From NCBI GenBank assembly GCA_949752745.1, contig OX457027.1:75633214-75697213 (forward strand): a stretch of 64,000 nucleotides of DNA, in the 5' to 3' direction. Position 1 is the stretch's first letter; each line of letters starts with the position of its first letter. This DNA comes from Protula sp. h YS-2021. Taxonomy: Eukaryota > Annelida > Polychaeta > Sabellida > Serpulidae. A model generated the notes under the pieces. It was given only the letters and a program-made list of their open reading frames with translations. It had not been told where the DNA came from and did not search any database. This document shows positions 1-12,100 of this stretch, in pieces. Position numbers and translations under genes: made by a program.

Positions 1-122
1 CGATACTCATAAGAAGGATAATTTTATTTTTTAGTAAAGCATATATTAAAAGTTAGGTATGTTTATATATATATATTTATATATATATATGTGTGTATAT
101 ATATATATGTATATATATATAT

Positions 123-286
123 TGTGAAGACTAATAAATAGTAAGACTGGTATGCTTGTTAGTTCACTACTTTATTAAATCTTAAATGTGACAAAGCGGC
201 AGTGGTTTACATATGACCACATGAGTAATAAGAGGAAATAGATTCAGAAGCAGTAAAGAGAAGCTTATATTAATAAAAGGACATCA
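123..286 (-). repeat. 3' LTR of the mag-like element (164 bp)
   Basis: Starts TGTGAAGAC and ends ...GGACATCA on the plus strand. It matches the right-hand copy over its whole length, with only a few substitutions, after the MITE is removed. It is the downstream LTR because the element reads leftward. Confidence 0.92.
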
Positions 287-302
287 CATCCCTCCCAGTA
301 AA
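287..302 (-). promoter_or_regulatory. Polypurine tract of the mag-like element
   Basis: On the minus strand a purine run (CTGGGAGGGATG) directly abuts the 3' LTR start TGATGTCC. This is where plus-strand DNA synthesis is primed in LTR retroelements. Confidence 0.75.
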
Positions 303-692
303 AAATACTCTATTTTTAGAAACTAAAATTTCGAATGACAGTATTTTTTTACAAATACGCTTCCAAGTTTAGACAGATTACAAACAGACACTGAAACATC
401 TTTTAAAATGAGCACTTATTTTTAGAACTGTTTTACATAGTACACATGCAACAGAGCAAAGTTACACACACAGCTGATGGTAAACTATGCTAAAAGTATT
501 GCAACTACAGTTTGCGCTAATGTTTGACCTTTAAATGTAAACATTGCAACAGAAAATATCCAGATATAATTTTTCCTGCTTTTAGACGTGATGTGCATTC
601 ACAAACACATGACTAAATAAACTGTTACACTTTTTGACAACAAAACATGCATATTATTTTCATTGTTTCCATTAATCTCTCTGGCGGTTTAC
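303..692. other. Noncoding 3' part of the mag-like element
   Basis: This lies between the end of the integrase remnant and the polypurine tract, about 390 bp. I see no open frame or other signal in it. Confidence 0.5.
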
Positions 693-1820
693 TCACAGGA
701 GTAGATCGCCGAACCGGTTTCTCAACAATCTCCTCCCTTTCAACGGTTGCATGTGATGGTGAATAAACTTCATCATCACTTCCGTCATGATCAATTTCCG
801 GGTTATTTTTGGTTGCTTTACAGGGACAGTATCACCCATGCTTATATCATTCTCCTTGATGCAACGCCTGTTCTCAGCATAATATTTTATGCTTTGTTTT
901 TTTTCTGCGGTCATTTTTGCGCATCCTGATGAGGTACATGATCAAATGACTGTACCTCACGCGCTTTCACACCGACAGACGGAAGTTTAATATTAATGGG
1001 TCTACTAAAAAGTGCTGTCGCAGGCGCGTAGCCTGTTGTGCTGTGAGGCGTAGCACGATAATTTCTGAGAAAAGCATACAAATCTTGCTTCCAGTGTTTT
1101 GATGTATGTAAAAGCTTTTTCAAACTACCCATGAAACGTTCACACTCGGCGTTTGAGCACGGATAAAATGGGGTAATTTTCCTATGTTTAAACCCCAGAT
1201 GCTCTGAAAATTTACGGAAATATTCGCTTTGAAATGGGGGCCCGTTATCACTTTTTACAACTCATGGGATGCCAAAAATACTGAAGACACTATCAAGCTT
1301 TGGAATAACGGTGTTTGTGGAAGTCAACGAAACGATTTCAACAACCGGGTACCTTGAGTATTCATCTAAAATGACTAAGACAAATTCATTCCCTATTGGA
1401 CAAAAATCAACACTCACTTCGTCCCACGGTTACTCTGGTAATTCTGACATTTTCAACGGCTCACTCACATTTTGTGGTGTAGCCACCTAACAAAGTAAGC
1501 AGCTCTTTACAGCATTTTCACACATTCTGTCAATTCTTGGAAACCCCACCATGCTACGAAGCAGCATTTTTGCTTTGACTTGACCTTGGTGCTCCTCATG
1601 TGCTAGTTCTATCACCCGCTCCTGTAATTTCTCTGGAATCATCAATTCTGTCACCCCTTAGTACAAATTTACCATATACAGAGGTCAATTCATCACGCAC
1701 TGTTTCCATAATTCTAAGTGCATTGTGATTCACATTTGCGGAAGAGAAATTTTCTAAATCCCCTTTCCCCGAGATGATACACTTCATTGCATATTGGAGA
1801 GTGTCATCTTCCAATGTGGC
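693..1820 (-). pseudogene. Integrase remnant of the mag-like element
   Basis: Integrase would insert the cDNA copy into host chromatin. The catalytic core is legible in pieces. A PWDEVSVDF block carries the first Asp, SDNGPPF (near 1240-1260) carries the second, and NAECERFMGSL (near 1130-1165) carries the Glu. NYRATPHSTTG (about 1040-1070) and the KYYAENRRC region (about 850-900) give the C-terminal part. An in-frame TGA lies just before the SDNG block and the reading frame changes at least twice, so no functional protein is possible. The N-terminal H2C2 region (about 1490-1640) is hard to follow. Confidence 0.82.
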
Positions 1821-3212
1821 TTAAGCAATTTCCTCAACAGTTAGTGCTTTCGGTTTTGAGGTTTCAATAATAATGTTCGCATAATGCTCCCCACTTTCCG
1901 TAACTACGCAAGAACCACCTGATTGTGGATGCCTGAACATAATATCGGCCGGATTATCGATGCCCTTTTTGAAACTTACCTCAAACTCAAAACCCTGTAG
2001 TTTTAATAACCAATTTTCAATCCTAGCAGAAGGCTTCGAACTTTTTTTATTAAACAAACTTAACAGTGGTTTGTGATCTGTGAAAACTAAGAAAGGTTTT
2101 CCCAACAAGAATAAACGGAAATTGTGGCATGACCATGCAATTGCAAATGCTTCCCGTTCTATTTGACTATATCTCTGTTCTGTTTCCGTTGGCGATTTGC
2201 TACCATACGCAATGACACGACCCTCTTGCATTAAAATTCCGGATACACCAAACGGACTGGCATCTACCAATATTTCTGTACATTTGTTTGGGTCAAAATA
2301 CTCCATACCTTTGTCTGACGTGAGGCTGTCCTTTATGTTTCTCAGTGCTTTTTCTTGCTGTTCTCCCCATTTGAAAACAACGTTTTTCTTTATCAGTTCC
2401 CTGATAGGAGCTGTCAGAGTTGAGTAATTAGGAATAAACCTTGAGACATAATTTGTCATCCCCAACAAGCTACGGCACTGAGAAACATTCTCGGGCGGAC
2501 TGACATTTTTGATTGCCTCAACCTTTTTCGGATCTGGTAAAATACCTGACTCATTGAAAATCATGCCATAGAAACTGATAGATGACTCATAAAACTGACA
2601 CTTGTCAACACTAACAGTTAAATTCTTTTCATGGAACCGTTTCAGGACACAGTACAGAGCTCTGTCATGCTCCTGCACGTTTTCACCGTACACAAACAAG
2701 TCATCACTGATATTGATTTGATTAGGAATGTCAGCTAGTGTACTTCTGACTTTCTCATGAAAAATTTCAGCAGCTGAGCTAACCCCAAATAACAGACGCT
2801 TATATCTAAACAAACCTTTATGTGTGCTAAAAGTACTAATGTCCCTTGAATCTGGGTGTAGCCCCAACTGGTTGTACCCGCAGTTCAGGTCAATTTTGCT
2901 GAACATTTTGGCCCCGTTCAGTTGATGAATGATGTCATCAAGCGTAGGGGTGATATGACGTTCTCGTTCAATAACCTTGTTTGCTTCACGCATGTCGATA
3001 CACATCCGGGTGGATCCATTTGGTTTTGGCACTAATACGATTGGATTGATCCACGTTGTGGGACCTGTGGCTGGTTCAATGATGTCATCACGCAACATCT
3101 TTTCCACGTACTCTATTACGGCATGTCGCTTGTGAAACGGGATACGGCGATGGGACTGATTGACAGGTTTCACAGTTCTGTCAATGTGTAATTTGATGCT
3201 ACAGTCCTTCAT
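1821..3212 (-). pseudogene. Reverse transcriptase-RNase H of the mag-like element
   Basis: This is the longest surviving frame of the element, 463 codons. The RT palm runs from VKPVNQSHRRIPF to the catalytic box, which reads ISDD instead of the usual Y/F-x-D-D. The two Asp are kept but the first position is changed. Upstream are MCIDMREANKVI and the FSKIDLNCGYNQL block with the first palm Asp. RNase H follows, with ILVDASPFG, an EREAFAI Glu and FTDHKPL Asp. It overlaps the protease frame by 4 bp. The surrounding frames are broken, so I treat it as an inactive copy despite its open length. It would have copied element RNA in cytoplasmic particles. Confidence 0.9.
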
Positions 3213-3538
3213 CTTTCCAAGGCCAGTAAATACACTTGGTTACTGTTGCGCGATTCTGTCTTTGCATTTTCGAGAGTGTTTACTATCTTAAGTACAGATA
3301 GGTCAACAGCAGTCTCGTAGCTTAGCAACGGAATCTGTGCATGTTTGACAACAATAAATTTTGCTGTCACTATCTTCCGCTTAGATTCCACTGTTGCTGT
3401 GAATTGGGCTACAACTGCCAGTGGAGTTTGTGACGCATACAGAAATAGTTTGGTGTTCGCCCTTGAAATTTTAACACCAAGTTTCGACGCTGTTTCAACA
3501 CTCACAGCGTTAACACTGTAGCCACTATCAACCAGCAC
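3209..3538 (-). pseudogene. Aspartic protease region of the mag-like element
   Basis: The LVDSG motif near the start is the D-S/T-G active-site box of retropepsins, followed by the usual beta-rich stretch (KLGVKIS...TVESKRKIVTAKFIV). The frame is 109 codons and runs into the RT frame. Between it and the upstream zinc-knuckle frame (3540-3590) the reading frame is interrupted, so it is not joined to gag. Confidence 0.75.
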
Positions 3539-3590
3539 GGTTTGCCAAACGTCGTTTATCTATTGGCACTGTTATTGCGGAAGGGTTCAG

Positions 3591-3839
3591 TTAAAAAGAA
3601 TAGCTCTCGTTAGGCATCGCGATTTCCTCATTGCTTTCGTCGGCAGTAGAGCACACCTGATTTATTCCCCTCTTTGCGCGGCAACATTTTGCAAAATGAT
3701 TTTTCTTTTTACAGAAGTTGCAAGTCTTTCCTTTTGCTGGGCAAGGAATATCGCTATGTGGGAAGTTGTCCCCGCAGTTAAAGCAACGTTTGTGAGTTGT
3801 TTTATTTGTTTTTGCAGGCGGCACTGGACGTTTTTTCAC
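3591..3839 (-). pseudogene. Nucleocapsid zinc knuckles of the mag-like Gag
   Basis: Two knuckles in series can be seen. CFNCGDNFPHSDIPC has the spacing C-x2-C-x5-H-x4-C, and CNFCKKKNHFAKCC has C-x2-C-x4-H-x4-C. They are set in a Lys-rich protein that would bind element RNA. Paired knuckles of this type are usual in mag/SURL Gag. The frame is separated from the capsid frame by a stop/shift between 3840 and 3917. Confidence 0.8.
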
Positions 3840-3917
3840 TGTATTAACAACCTCACCTTCTTTTTCTTTGGCCTGCTGTTCAGAAAGTTCGATGGTCCGT
3901 GCCTCATCAAGGAGTCC

Positions 3918-4403
3918 TTATAAGTCCAGTGAGTGGTCTTTCAGCGCCTTTCTCCTCAGACGTTGTGAGCTGCAGTGCTGGATAATTTGATTTTTGATTT
4001 CGTTATCCACATCTGCGAACTCACAGTTCTTAGCAAGTTGCCGGAGTCTTGTGTGAAAACTATCTGTGGACTCTGTTTCGGACTGTTTAGCCTGTCTAAA
4101 CGAATAAGCGGCGAATGCTTTGTTCTTTTTGGGTTCAAGGTATTCCCCCAGTTTTTCTTTCGCTGTTGCAAAATCGTCACCTGTATTGTCGAAAGTTGAG
4201 AAAACGTCGTATAGATCGTCCCCTACGTAGTTGGGTAGCAAAGCCCGTTTACGTCTGCCATCCTCAATGTTCATTGCGACGAACAAATTCTCCAGTTTTC
4301 CTATCCATTTCTTCCATCTCTGGACGGAAGTACCATCTCCATGGACATCAAAACTTGGAAAACTCGGCAATACTTCTCCCATTTTTGTTTCTATTTTTTT
4401 CAT
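3918..4403 (-). pseudogene. Gag capsid region of the mag-like element
   Basis: The frame reads from the ATG at 4403-4401 (MKKIETKMGEVLPSF). It contains the capsid-type signature WKKWIGKLENLFVAM...KRALLPNYVGDDLYDVF and QAKQSETESTDSFHTRLRQLAKNCEF, the core of retrotransposon Gag. This would form the particle shell. The frame stops before the zinc knuckles, so the protein is truncated. The start codon lies inside the primer-binding site, leaving essentially no 5' untranslated leader between LTR and gag. Confidence 0.85.
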
Positions 4404-4414
4404 CCTCGTCGCCA
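4401..4414 (-). promoter_or_regulatory. Primer-binding site, tRNA-Ser(GCU) type
   Basis: The plus strand reads CATCCTCGTCGCCA one base from the LTR edge. That is identical to the 3' end plus CCA of metazoan tRNA-Ser(GCU), so the element strand is perfectly complementary over 14 nt. tRNA-Ser priming is known for mag-type elements. Confidence 0.85.
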
Positions 4415-4415
4415 A

Positions 4416-5377
4416 TGTGAAGACTAATAAATAGTAAGACTGTTATGCTTGTTAGTTCACTACTTTATTAAATCTTAAATGTGACAAAGCGGCAGTGGTT
4501 TATATATGACCACATGAGTACCGGGGGTTTCCGAAAAAAGCCCAGGGCTTCTATTTGGAAACTGGCAAATTTCAGGCGCTCATTTAGAAACCAAATAGAA
4601 GCCCCGGGGCTTCTATCAGGAAACAGTTTCCTAATTAGAGCCCCGGGGCTTCTATTTTTTTTAGATAGAAGGGGGGGGGTGGTTGTCGGTAAGTTTTTAT
4701 TGAAAAAAAAAGAAAATTTACCATCAATCTCTTATTAAAACGCTACATGCTGACGATTTCGGCACCAAAAATAAAACACACAAAAACAACAGTAACTAAA
4801 AAAGTCTGGTAAAGTGGGGAGGGGGGGTTGCCTTGTAGGAAGCACAGGATTAAGCAACAACGCAGAACGTGTCTAGGGGTTTGCCTCACATCAAAGGATT
4901 AAGTGCACCGTGTCTGCATAAGTTCTAAAAAGACTTGCAGGGAAGGAGGGGCAACATCACGCCGCCCGTTTCAGTACTCAGCCGGTTATATTTCCAGTAA
5001 TACTACGGAGTAAAGGTGGCAGTGGGGAGGGGGGGTGTGTGTTCGCCTTGTGCAATGCACAGGATTAAGCAATGATGCAGAGCATGTCTAGGGGCTGCCT
5101 CATATCAAAGGATTAAGTGCACCGTGTCTGCATTACGAGTAAACACGAGTTTTAAAAAGACTTGCAGGGAAGGAGGGGGGCTTTTATTAGGAAACGATTT
5201 TTTCAGGTTCTTATTTTAAATCCAAATAGAAGCCCCGGGGCTTCTATTGGGAAACAGTTTCCTAATAAGAGCCCCGGGGCTTTTATATGGGGGGAGCTTC
5301 TTTTCGGAAACTCCCGGTAATAAGAGGAAATAGATTCAGAAGCACCAAAAAGAAGCTTATATTAATAATAGGACATC

Positions 5378-5378
<1 letters not shown>
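4416..5378 (-). repeat. 5' LTR of the mag-like element, split by a MITE
   Basis: The LTR halves are 4416-4520 and 5320-5378 (105 + 59 = 164 bp), the same length as the left LTR. The interruption is a TA-flanked MITE, so the MITE arrived after the retrotransposon. This LTR would have carried the promoter, which the insertion breaks. Confidence 0.92.
4521..5317. mobile_element. 797-bp MITE with TA target duplication inside the LTR
   Basis: The uninterrupted left LTR gives the exact empty site, GAGTAATAAG. Here TA is duplicated on either side of the insert, as in Tc1/mariner-like transposition. Termini are inverted: CCGGGGGTTTCCGAAAA on the left and its near-complement at the right end (CCGGGAGTTTCCGAAAA). 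Inverted similarity continues about 140 bp inward and includes two copies of a 22-bp perfect palindrome centred on GCCCCGGGGC (4595-4616 and 5226-5247). Internally, a ~160-bp segment rich in G (about 4800-4960) is repeated directly at about 5020-5180. There is no coding capacity, so it is non-autonomous. Confidence 0.88.

Positions 5379-5412
<34 letters not shown>
5379..5412. repeat. (TA)n microsatellite
   Basis: A TA-dinucleotide tract lies between the retrotransposon edge and the next inverted-repeat element. Confidence 0.9.
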
Positions 5413-5420
5413 GAAGTGTA

Positions 5421-6808
5421 CCTCCAGCAATACGGGGACCATTTTTGCTATTAAACCAGTATTAGGGAGACCAAAAATTTAGGGAGACCAAAAGTAGGTC
5501 TCCTTAATTCTTAGCGTGTTTACATGTTACGAAACTACTCAGCAAACAAAAAAAGAATGATTTTATGGCATAGCAAATATAACATACTTTGGTTTAAAAT
5601 TAAATTTGTGTGTTGAAACTTGATAACAAGCTTTCAATTTGATCCTAAACTTTATACCTTGTATAAACATTAGTGCCAAAAAATCAGCTTTAAGGAGACC
5701 GAGGAAAACTGCCATTTTTATTTAAGATCCGCTATATATTATGTATTTAAAAATATTATAGCAACCAGTATTTTTTTCCTTAACTGCTGAACATGCTTAT
5801 TCATGGTTTAGCACGAAATTGAAGAAAAGGATAATTTAGCACTGTAAACAGGCATTTTTTCAAAGAAACGAACACTTGAGAGCAAGATGCATTATGACGT
5901 AATAATCATTATGACGTAATGAAACGTATCCCTACTTTATATATATATATATAGTGTGTAAACCGACTTAAGGGGACTATGCTTCACACTTATACAAAAC
6001 ACTTCAAAGGCCATTTTTTTATATTCATTACTCTTTTTTGCCTACCAAAATGATTTCTAAGGAATTTAAAATAACATTTAGCACTTTTTTGTCTGAATAA
6101 TATAAAAATCTTGTACATATTCATGAAAAATATATGGTCTCCTTATTGCTGGTTGTATATTTCTGGGTGTATAAACCGACTTAAGGCGACCATATATACA
6201 ACTTGAAGAGACATTTTGTTTATCATTAATTACTACTTCAATTCTTTTCTTTCCTAAGTAATGTTACAGAGTTTAAATGTCACGTAACAATATTTTAACC
6301 AGAAACATGAAGCATCTTCCACATATTTGCATGCTAAGTAGAACTAAATGGCACAGTCATTGGTAATATGTGCATAGTGTCATCTCTCAAGGCTGTCGTA
6401 CATGCGTATAACTTATACACAATGCATATACATAACAAATAACAATAATAATAAACATAGGTTTAAAATAAACCTTCAAAAACACCCAACTAGTAGCAAA
6501 ATATGCTACTTTGGGAGACCAAATATACAGAGCATTAAACCACACACTTACGGAGACCCGGGAAATTCCGTGGTTTTAGCCAGGTCGCCTAAAATGCCAA
6601 GGAAAATTTAGAAAAAATACGCAGACCAACTTTTTTGTTTATTTTTTTCTACTTAATATGACAAGAAGAAAAAATCACACCCATTATCTACAACGTATAG
6701 GAACATTTTGTTGGTAATTTTTGTCTTTCCAAACTCAAAGGTAAAAAATATACAAATGGTCTCCCTAAGTGCTATATTAAAGGCATGGTCTCCCTATGAC
6801 TGGTTTTA
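5421..6808. mobile_element. ~1.4-kb non-coding TIR element with GGGAGACC motifs
   Basis: The left end (CCAGCAATACGGGGACCAT, then a second GGGAGACC) is repeated in inverted form at the right end (ATGGTCTCCCTATGACTGG, preceded by another GGTCTCCC), giving TIRs of about 50 bp. Internal copies of GGAGACC/GGTCTCC and of a TATAAACCGACTTAAGG motif (near 5955 and 6170) recur. Both sides are (TA)n tracts, so the exact target duplication cannot be read. No open frame of note was seen, so I infer a non-autonomous DNA transposon. Confidence 0.6.
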
Positions 6809-6810
6809 GA

Positions 6811-7002
<192 letters not shown>

Positions 7003-7018
7003 TGCATGTATGCATATA

Positions 7019-7081
7019 TCTATCTCTCTATCTCTCTGTCGGTCTGTCTATCTATCTGTCTATATATCTATCTATCTATCT
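7019..7081. repeat. (CTAT/CTGT)n microsatellite
   Basis: A degenerate tetranucleotide tract (CTAT with CTGT and CTCT variants) continues the TA tract up to the edge of the inverted-repeat complex. Confidence 0.9.
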
Positions 7082-9337
7082 AGCTGCACACATAAGATGC
7101 CTTTGTACGGAATTCGTTGGAAAGCTTTCGAACTGACAAGAGAATGTTTAATTTGCCTTGTCCATTTGACGATTCCCAATTCAACAAATTATAACAAATT
7201 TGTCAATACTTTGTCATAAATTAATTGTTAATTCGTCAGTTTATGGCTTGCCAATAATTCGCCATACTAATAATTCGTGATTGATTTGTCAGAAACTCGT
7301 CAATTCAATCTTGTCAATTTGTTGTTTGTTGCAAGTTTGACAAAAATTTGTCAAACTGACTGACGATTCTAATCTCATCATCCAGACGATGCCTAACTCA
7401 ACAATATAAATTTGTCAAAAACTTGTCTTTGTGACTGGCTTGTCATTTTCCTGTCATATATTTGTCAAATTGTAATTTACAGTTGATCAGTATCATAAAA
7501 TGTCGAATTATTTTTAACAAGTGACTGACGAACTATCCAAATAAAGAATATTAGACAAAATCATGAAGATTTGAAAGCATACAGTAATACCATTGTATAA
7601 GGAGGTTGTGGCCAGTCAAGTTCTAGGTAATTAAGTATCACAAGATTGTTCAAGGACATTGTAACCTCCCGCGAATATTAACATCTAACAATACTAGATT
7701 GTACACCAACATCATTGCACCAGAACATGCAAAACAATTTTATTAGGCAGAAATTGCCTCTTGTTTTTGTGAGCTAGAGGCTTTTTACTCCTTTCGATAA
7801 CCAATTTTATGAGAAATTTGTTTTAATTATATTAAAGAATATAATATATCAAAATTCTTATATTCTTTTATTTAGTAGTTGATATGACTTATCTATTTAC
7901 TGATTTCTAAAGTAATGACTGAAATCGATTTCTTTTTTACATCTTTTTTTTACGTCAAAAGGTTAACTTTTGAAGGCGGAAGAAGGGCAAGGTCTAAATT
8001 TCGTCAGAGCACTGAACGATAATACAATTTTCACAAATTTCAAAAGCATTTTACAAACACCACAACTTATTTCAAAACATGCAACTCACATAATTTTCCC
8101 TAGTCAGAGTTTGTCAGTGGTTTGTCAAGAACCTGTCAGTTGATTGTCAGTTTGACAGGTTTGAGCTCCTCAGGGTCTTGACGAGTTTCTGACTAATGCC
8201 CCGTCACGGAGTGACAAACACTTGTAGCTACATTTCACAAATTTGTTAAGTATTGCATCACCATGATGTCATATCCTTTTCAAAACAACTGAAAACAGAC
8301 GGCCATTCTTTTTGAGAATTCTTAAGTTTTAATGAATATTATAGAAGTTTCAAATTATCACGTCTTAAACACACGTTTAATGGATAAATCATAATGTAAG
8401 TGCACACATCATATTCTCTGTATGTTTTGAGATAAGTTGTGATGTTTGTCAAATGCTTGCGTAATTTGTGAAAATTATATTATCGCCCATTGTTCCAATG
8501 AATAATGGATATTGTGTACTTATTGGCATATGATCAAACAGCGTGAATGGATTCTATTATATTAATGTTTAATATAATAAAACCTGACGGTATAACTATC
8601 AACATCTTCAGCTTACGCGTGCATATATTATATATTACAATACTGCAAAACTTATCAGAAACTTGTCATGAACCTGTCGGAAACTTCCGCCTCAAAAACT
8701 TAATCTTTTAGAAAGAAACCCATTCACTCCTCATTTCAGAAATTAGTAAATAAATAAATGATATCAGTTATTAAATAAAAGAACATAAAAATTTTATTAA
8801 TATAATTTGACATCAAAAATCAGATATCCGAAGGAGTAAAAAATCCTGTAAAAAATCGTGTAAAAAAACTTTTCAAAATGTCCCTCTTTCTATATTTTTA
8901 TTTTGCCTTCCATTTTAGTCCGGATCGTTCTCAGGTGAATCTTTGTTTAAAAGTACTTGTTGAGCACTTGGATAATTGTCGCAAAAAGTTGGCGCAATGG
9001 AACCTCAGTAAGAAGGATGGCTTTATATGTTTTTTGGGCAGATGAGAATGTTCAAAGACAAGATATATACCGTTGATGAAAGTAAACTTTAGGTACGGTC
9101 CCATACAGTGAAAGAATTAAAGGGGTTAGTGCTGTGTTGAGATCCGTGTCGACATTACATGGAAGAGGGAGGGGTTGACGGTTATCAAAAACAATGAAAT
9201 AGGGAACTGGCAATGTGGTGACCACTTTTCAGACGTTTCGGATAAAAATACTACGGCAGAACTCATTACAACCTTCAAGATCAGGATAAAATGACGTACA
9301 GGAATACCTGTTTTTCGCTACCCCCTTCCAAAATTAT

Positions 9338-9347
9338 AACCATCATT

Positions 9348-9402
<55 letters not shown>
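9338..9402. repeat. (ATC)n microsatellite
   Basis: About 20 ATC units form the 3' tail of the minus-strand LINE fragment. Confidence 0.9.
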
Positions 9403-9900
9403 GAGTCATCATCAGAGTCATTTATACAGCGCTTACGAATAAGCGCTACAGAATGTCGTTATGTCACTTATAGCACTGGATAAACAGATCTTGAAGTTTT
9501 ACGAAAAATATTTTTTGATGGTGCGTTTCGTAGTTCTATGGGAAGACTATTCCAGTTTAAGGGCACCGCCGCACTAAAAGCCCTATTTCCGTATTGTGAT
9601 CGAGTTTTGATGGTTCTCAACAATTTCTGGTTTTGTGAGCGTAGACCTCGAATGGGATGGTACTCATACAATAGATCCGCTATGTACTGAGGGATTAGGC
9701 CATTAAGTGCCTTGTATGTCATGACCGATAGTTTAAACTTAACTTACTGGTCGATCGGTAGCCAGTGTAGGGCTTTTAGCTTTTCGGTAATGCTAGCATC
9801 ACGTGGAATACAGCTGGAAAGCTCATTACCCGTTACAATTTTTCCAAGCGATATTTCGATAAATCGACCAAAACTGCGTTACAGTAATCCAACCGTGTAA
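9340..9900 (-). pseudogene. 3' end of a CR1/L2-type LINE, with (GAT)n tail
   Basis: On the minus strand fragments of the RT thumb and C-terminus read RLDYCNAVLVDLSKY, LHWLPIDQ, then TYKALNGLIPQYIADLL...GNRAFSAAVPLNWNSLP (9468-9722), a pattern characteristic of CR1/L2/Jockey-like RTs. Several frame breaks precede the 84-codon open piece. After the stop comes a hairpin AGCGCTTATTCGTAAGCGCT and a (GAT)n tail (9340-9400 on the plus strand as ATC repeats), the usual 3' signature of such LINEs. It is truncated at the 5' end and lies inside the foldback complex. Confidence 0.85.
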
Positions 9901-11018
9901 TCATATTTATATAAGATAATGGTCTTAATTCTAAAATGGTACACAATTGTCAAAGTAAATCTTTGTAAACAGGATAGGCAAGCGGTGGAAAAGGATGGCA
10001 GGGGAGAGGATGGAAGAAACATTTCTTTATGTTGCTAAAACAAAAGGCAATAACTGCTTAACAAAAGTGTTTGACATGTTCGGGTATTTTGATGCTGGTG
10101 TACACTGGCTACTCGAGTATGATTAGATATTAATGTTTAGTAGCAATGTCCCTGAACGTTCTTACTATATTTGATTAACTAGAACTTGGCTGGCCACAAT
10201 GCCCTTAGATAATGGTGTTAACTGAAATGCTTTCAAATCGTTATTATTTTATCTAATATTCTTTATTGGGATAGTTTATCAATCACTTGCCAAAGATATT
10301 TTGACGAAATGGTGACAAGATAGTGACAAACTGCAAATTAGCATTTGACAAATATATGAAAAGAAGATGACAAACCAGGGATAAAAGTAATATTTTGACA
10401 AATTTACATTGTTGAGTTAGGCATCGACGAGTTTAGGGTGGTCAATCAATTTGAAGAAGTTTTGACGAACTTGTTACAAATTGACAAGTTCGAAATGACA
10501 AGTTTCTGACAAATTATTGACAAATTATTAGCATGACGAATTAATGACAAACTGTAAACTGACGAATTATGGCGAATGGCAAATTTATGACGAAGTGTCA
10601 ACAAAATTTTAAGTGGAAGTCGTTGAATTGCGCATCATCAAATGGACAAGGCAAAATAGTCAGTCTATTTTCAGTTCGACAATTTTTCGGCAAATTCTTG
10701 ACAAAGGCATATTATATTAAAAGAATATGATACGGGCACTTACATTATGATTCATCCACTAGACATATTTTTAACATGTGATAAATTGAAACTTCTAGTT
10801 ATATTCATTAAAACATAAGAAATCTCAAAAAGGATGTCCACGTGTCTTCTGTTGTTTTGTAAAGGGTGTAACGTCATGGTGACGCTGTATTTGACAAATC
10901 TGTGACAAGTTTCTGACAAATACTTAAATACTTGTCATGATATGACGAGGCATTGGTCAGAAACCTGTCAAACGGACAATCCATTGACAAGTTCTTGACA
11001 AGCTATGTGTATAGATAG

Positions 11019-12099
<1,081 letters not shown>

Positions 12100-12100
<1 letters not shown>

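Larger units (their letters stand above)
123..5378 (-). mobile_element. Decayed Ty3/Metaviridae LTR retrotransposon, mag-like
   Basis: Two copies of a 164-bp LTR (TG...CA) bracket a minus-strand gag-protease-RT-RNase H-integrase series. The flanks are TATAT on both sides, consistent with a 5-bp target duplication although they lie in TA repeat. Removing the 797-bp MITE and its extra TA from the right-hand LTR gives an original element of about 4.46 kb. Primer site, polypurine tract and all domains are recognisable in order, but gag, protease and integrase are split by stops and frame changes, so the copy is dead. Short LTRs, a tRNA-Ser primer and no chromodomain fit the mag/SURL branch (family knowledge). 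Confidence 0.93.
7090..10995. mobile_element. Nested inverted-repeat (foldback) complex rich in TTGTCA
   Basis: Three inverted relationships can be followed by eye. (1) 7095-7650 matches the complement of 10160-10712, with shared landmarks GCCTTGTCCATTTGA and TTGTGGCCAG. (2) 7775-8095 matches the complement of 8415-8860. (3) 8105-8415 matches the complement of 10730-10992 (GTCACCATGAYGT, TTAATGAATAT). TTGTCA and TGACAA occur throughout the complex at high density. Block order differs between the arms (B-x-A against A-B after complementing), so this is more than one simple insertion. The complex is bounded on both sides by CTAT/CA plus (TA)n tracts. I see no transposase. Confidence 0.65.
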
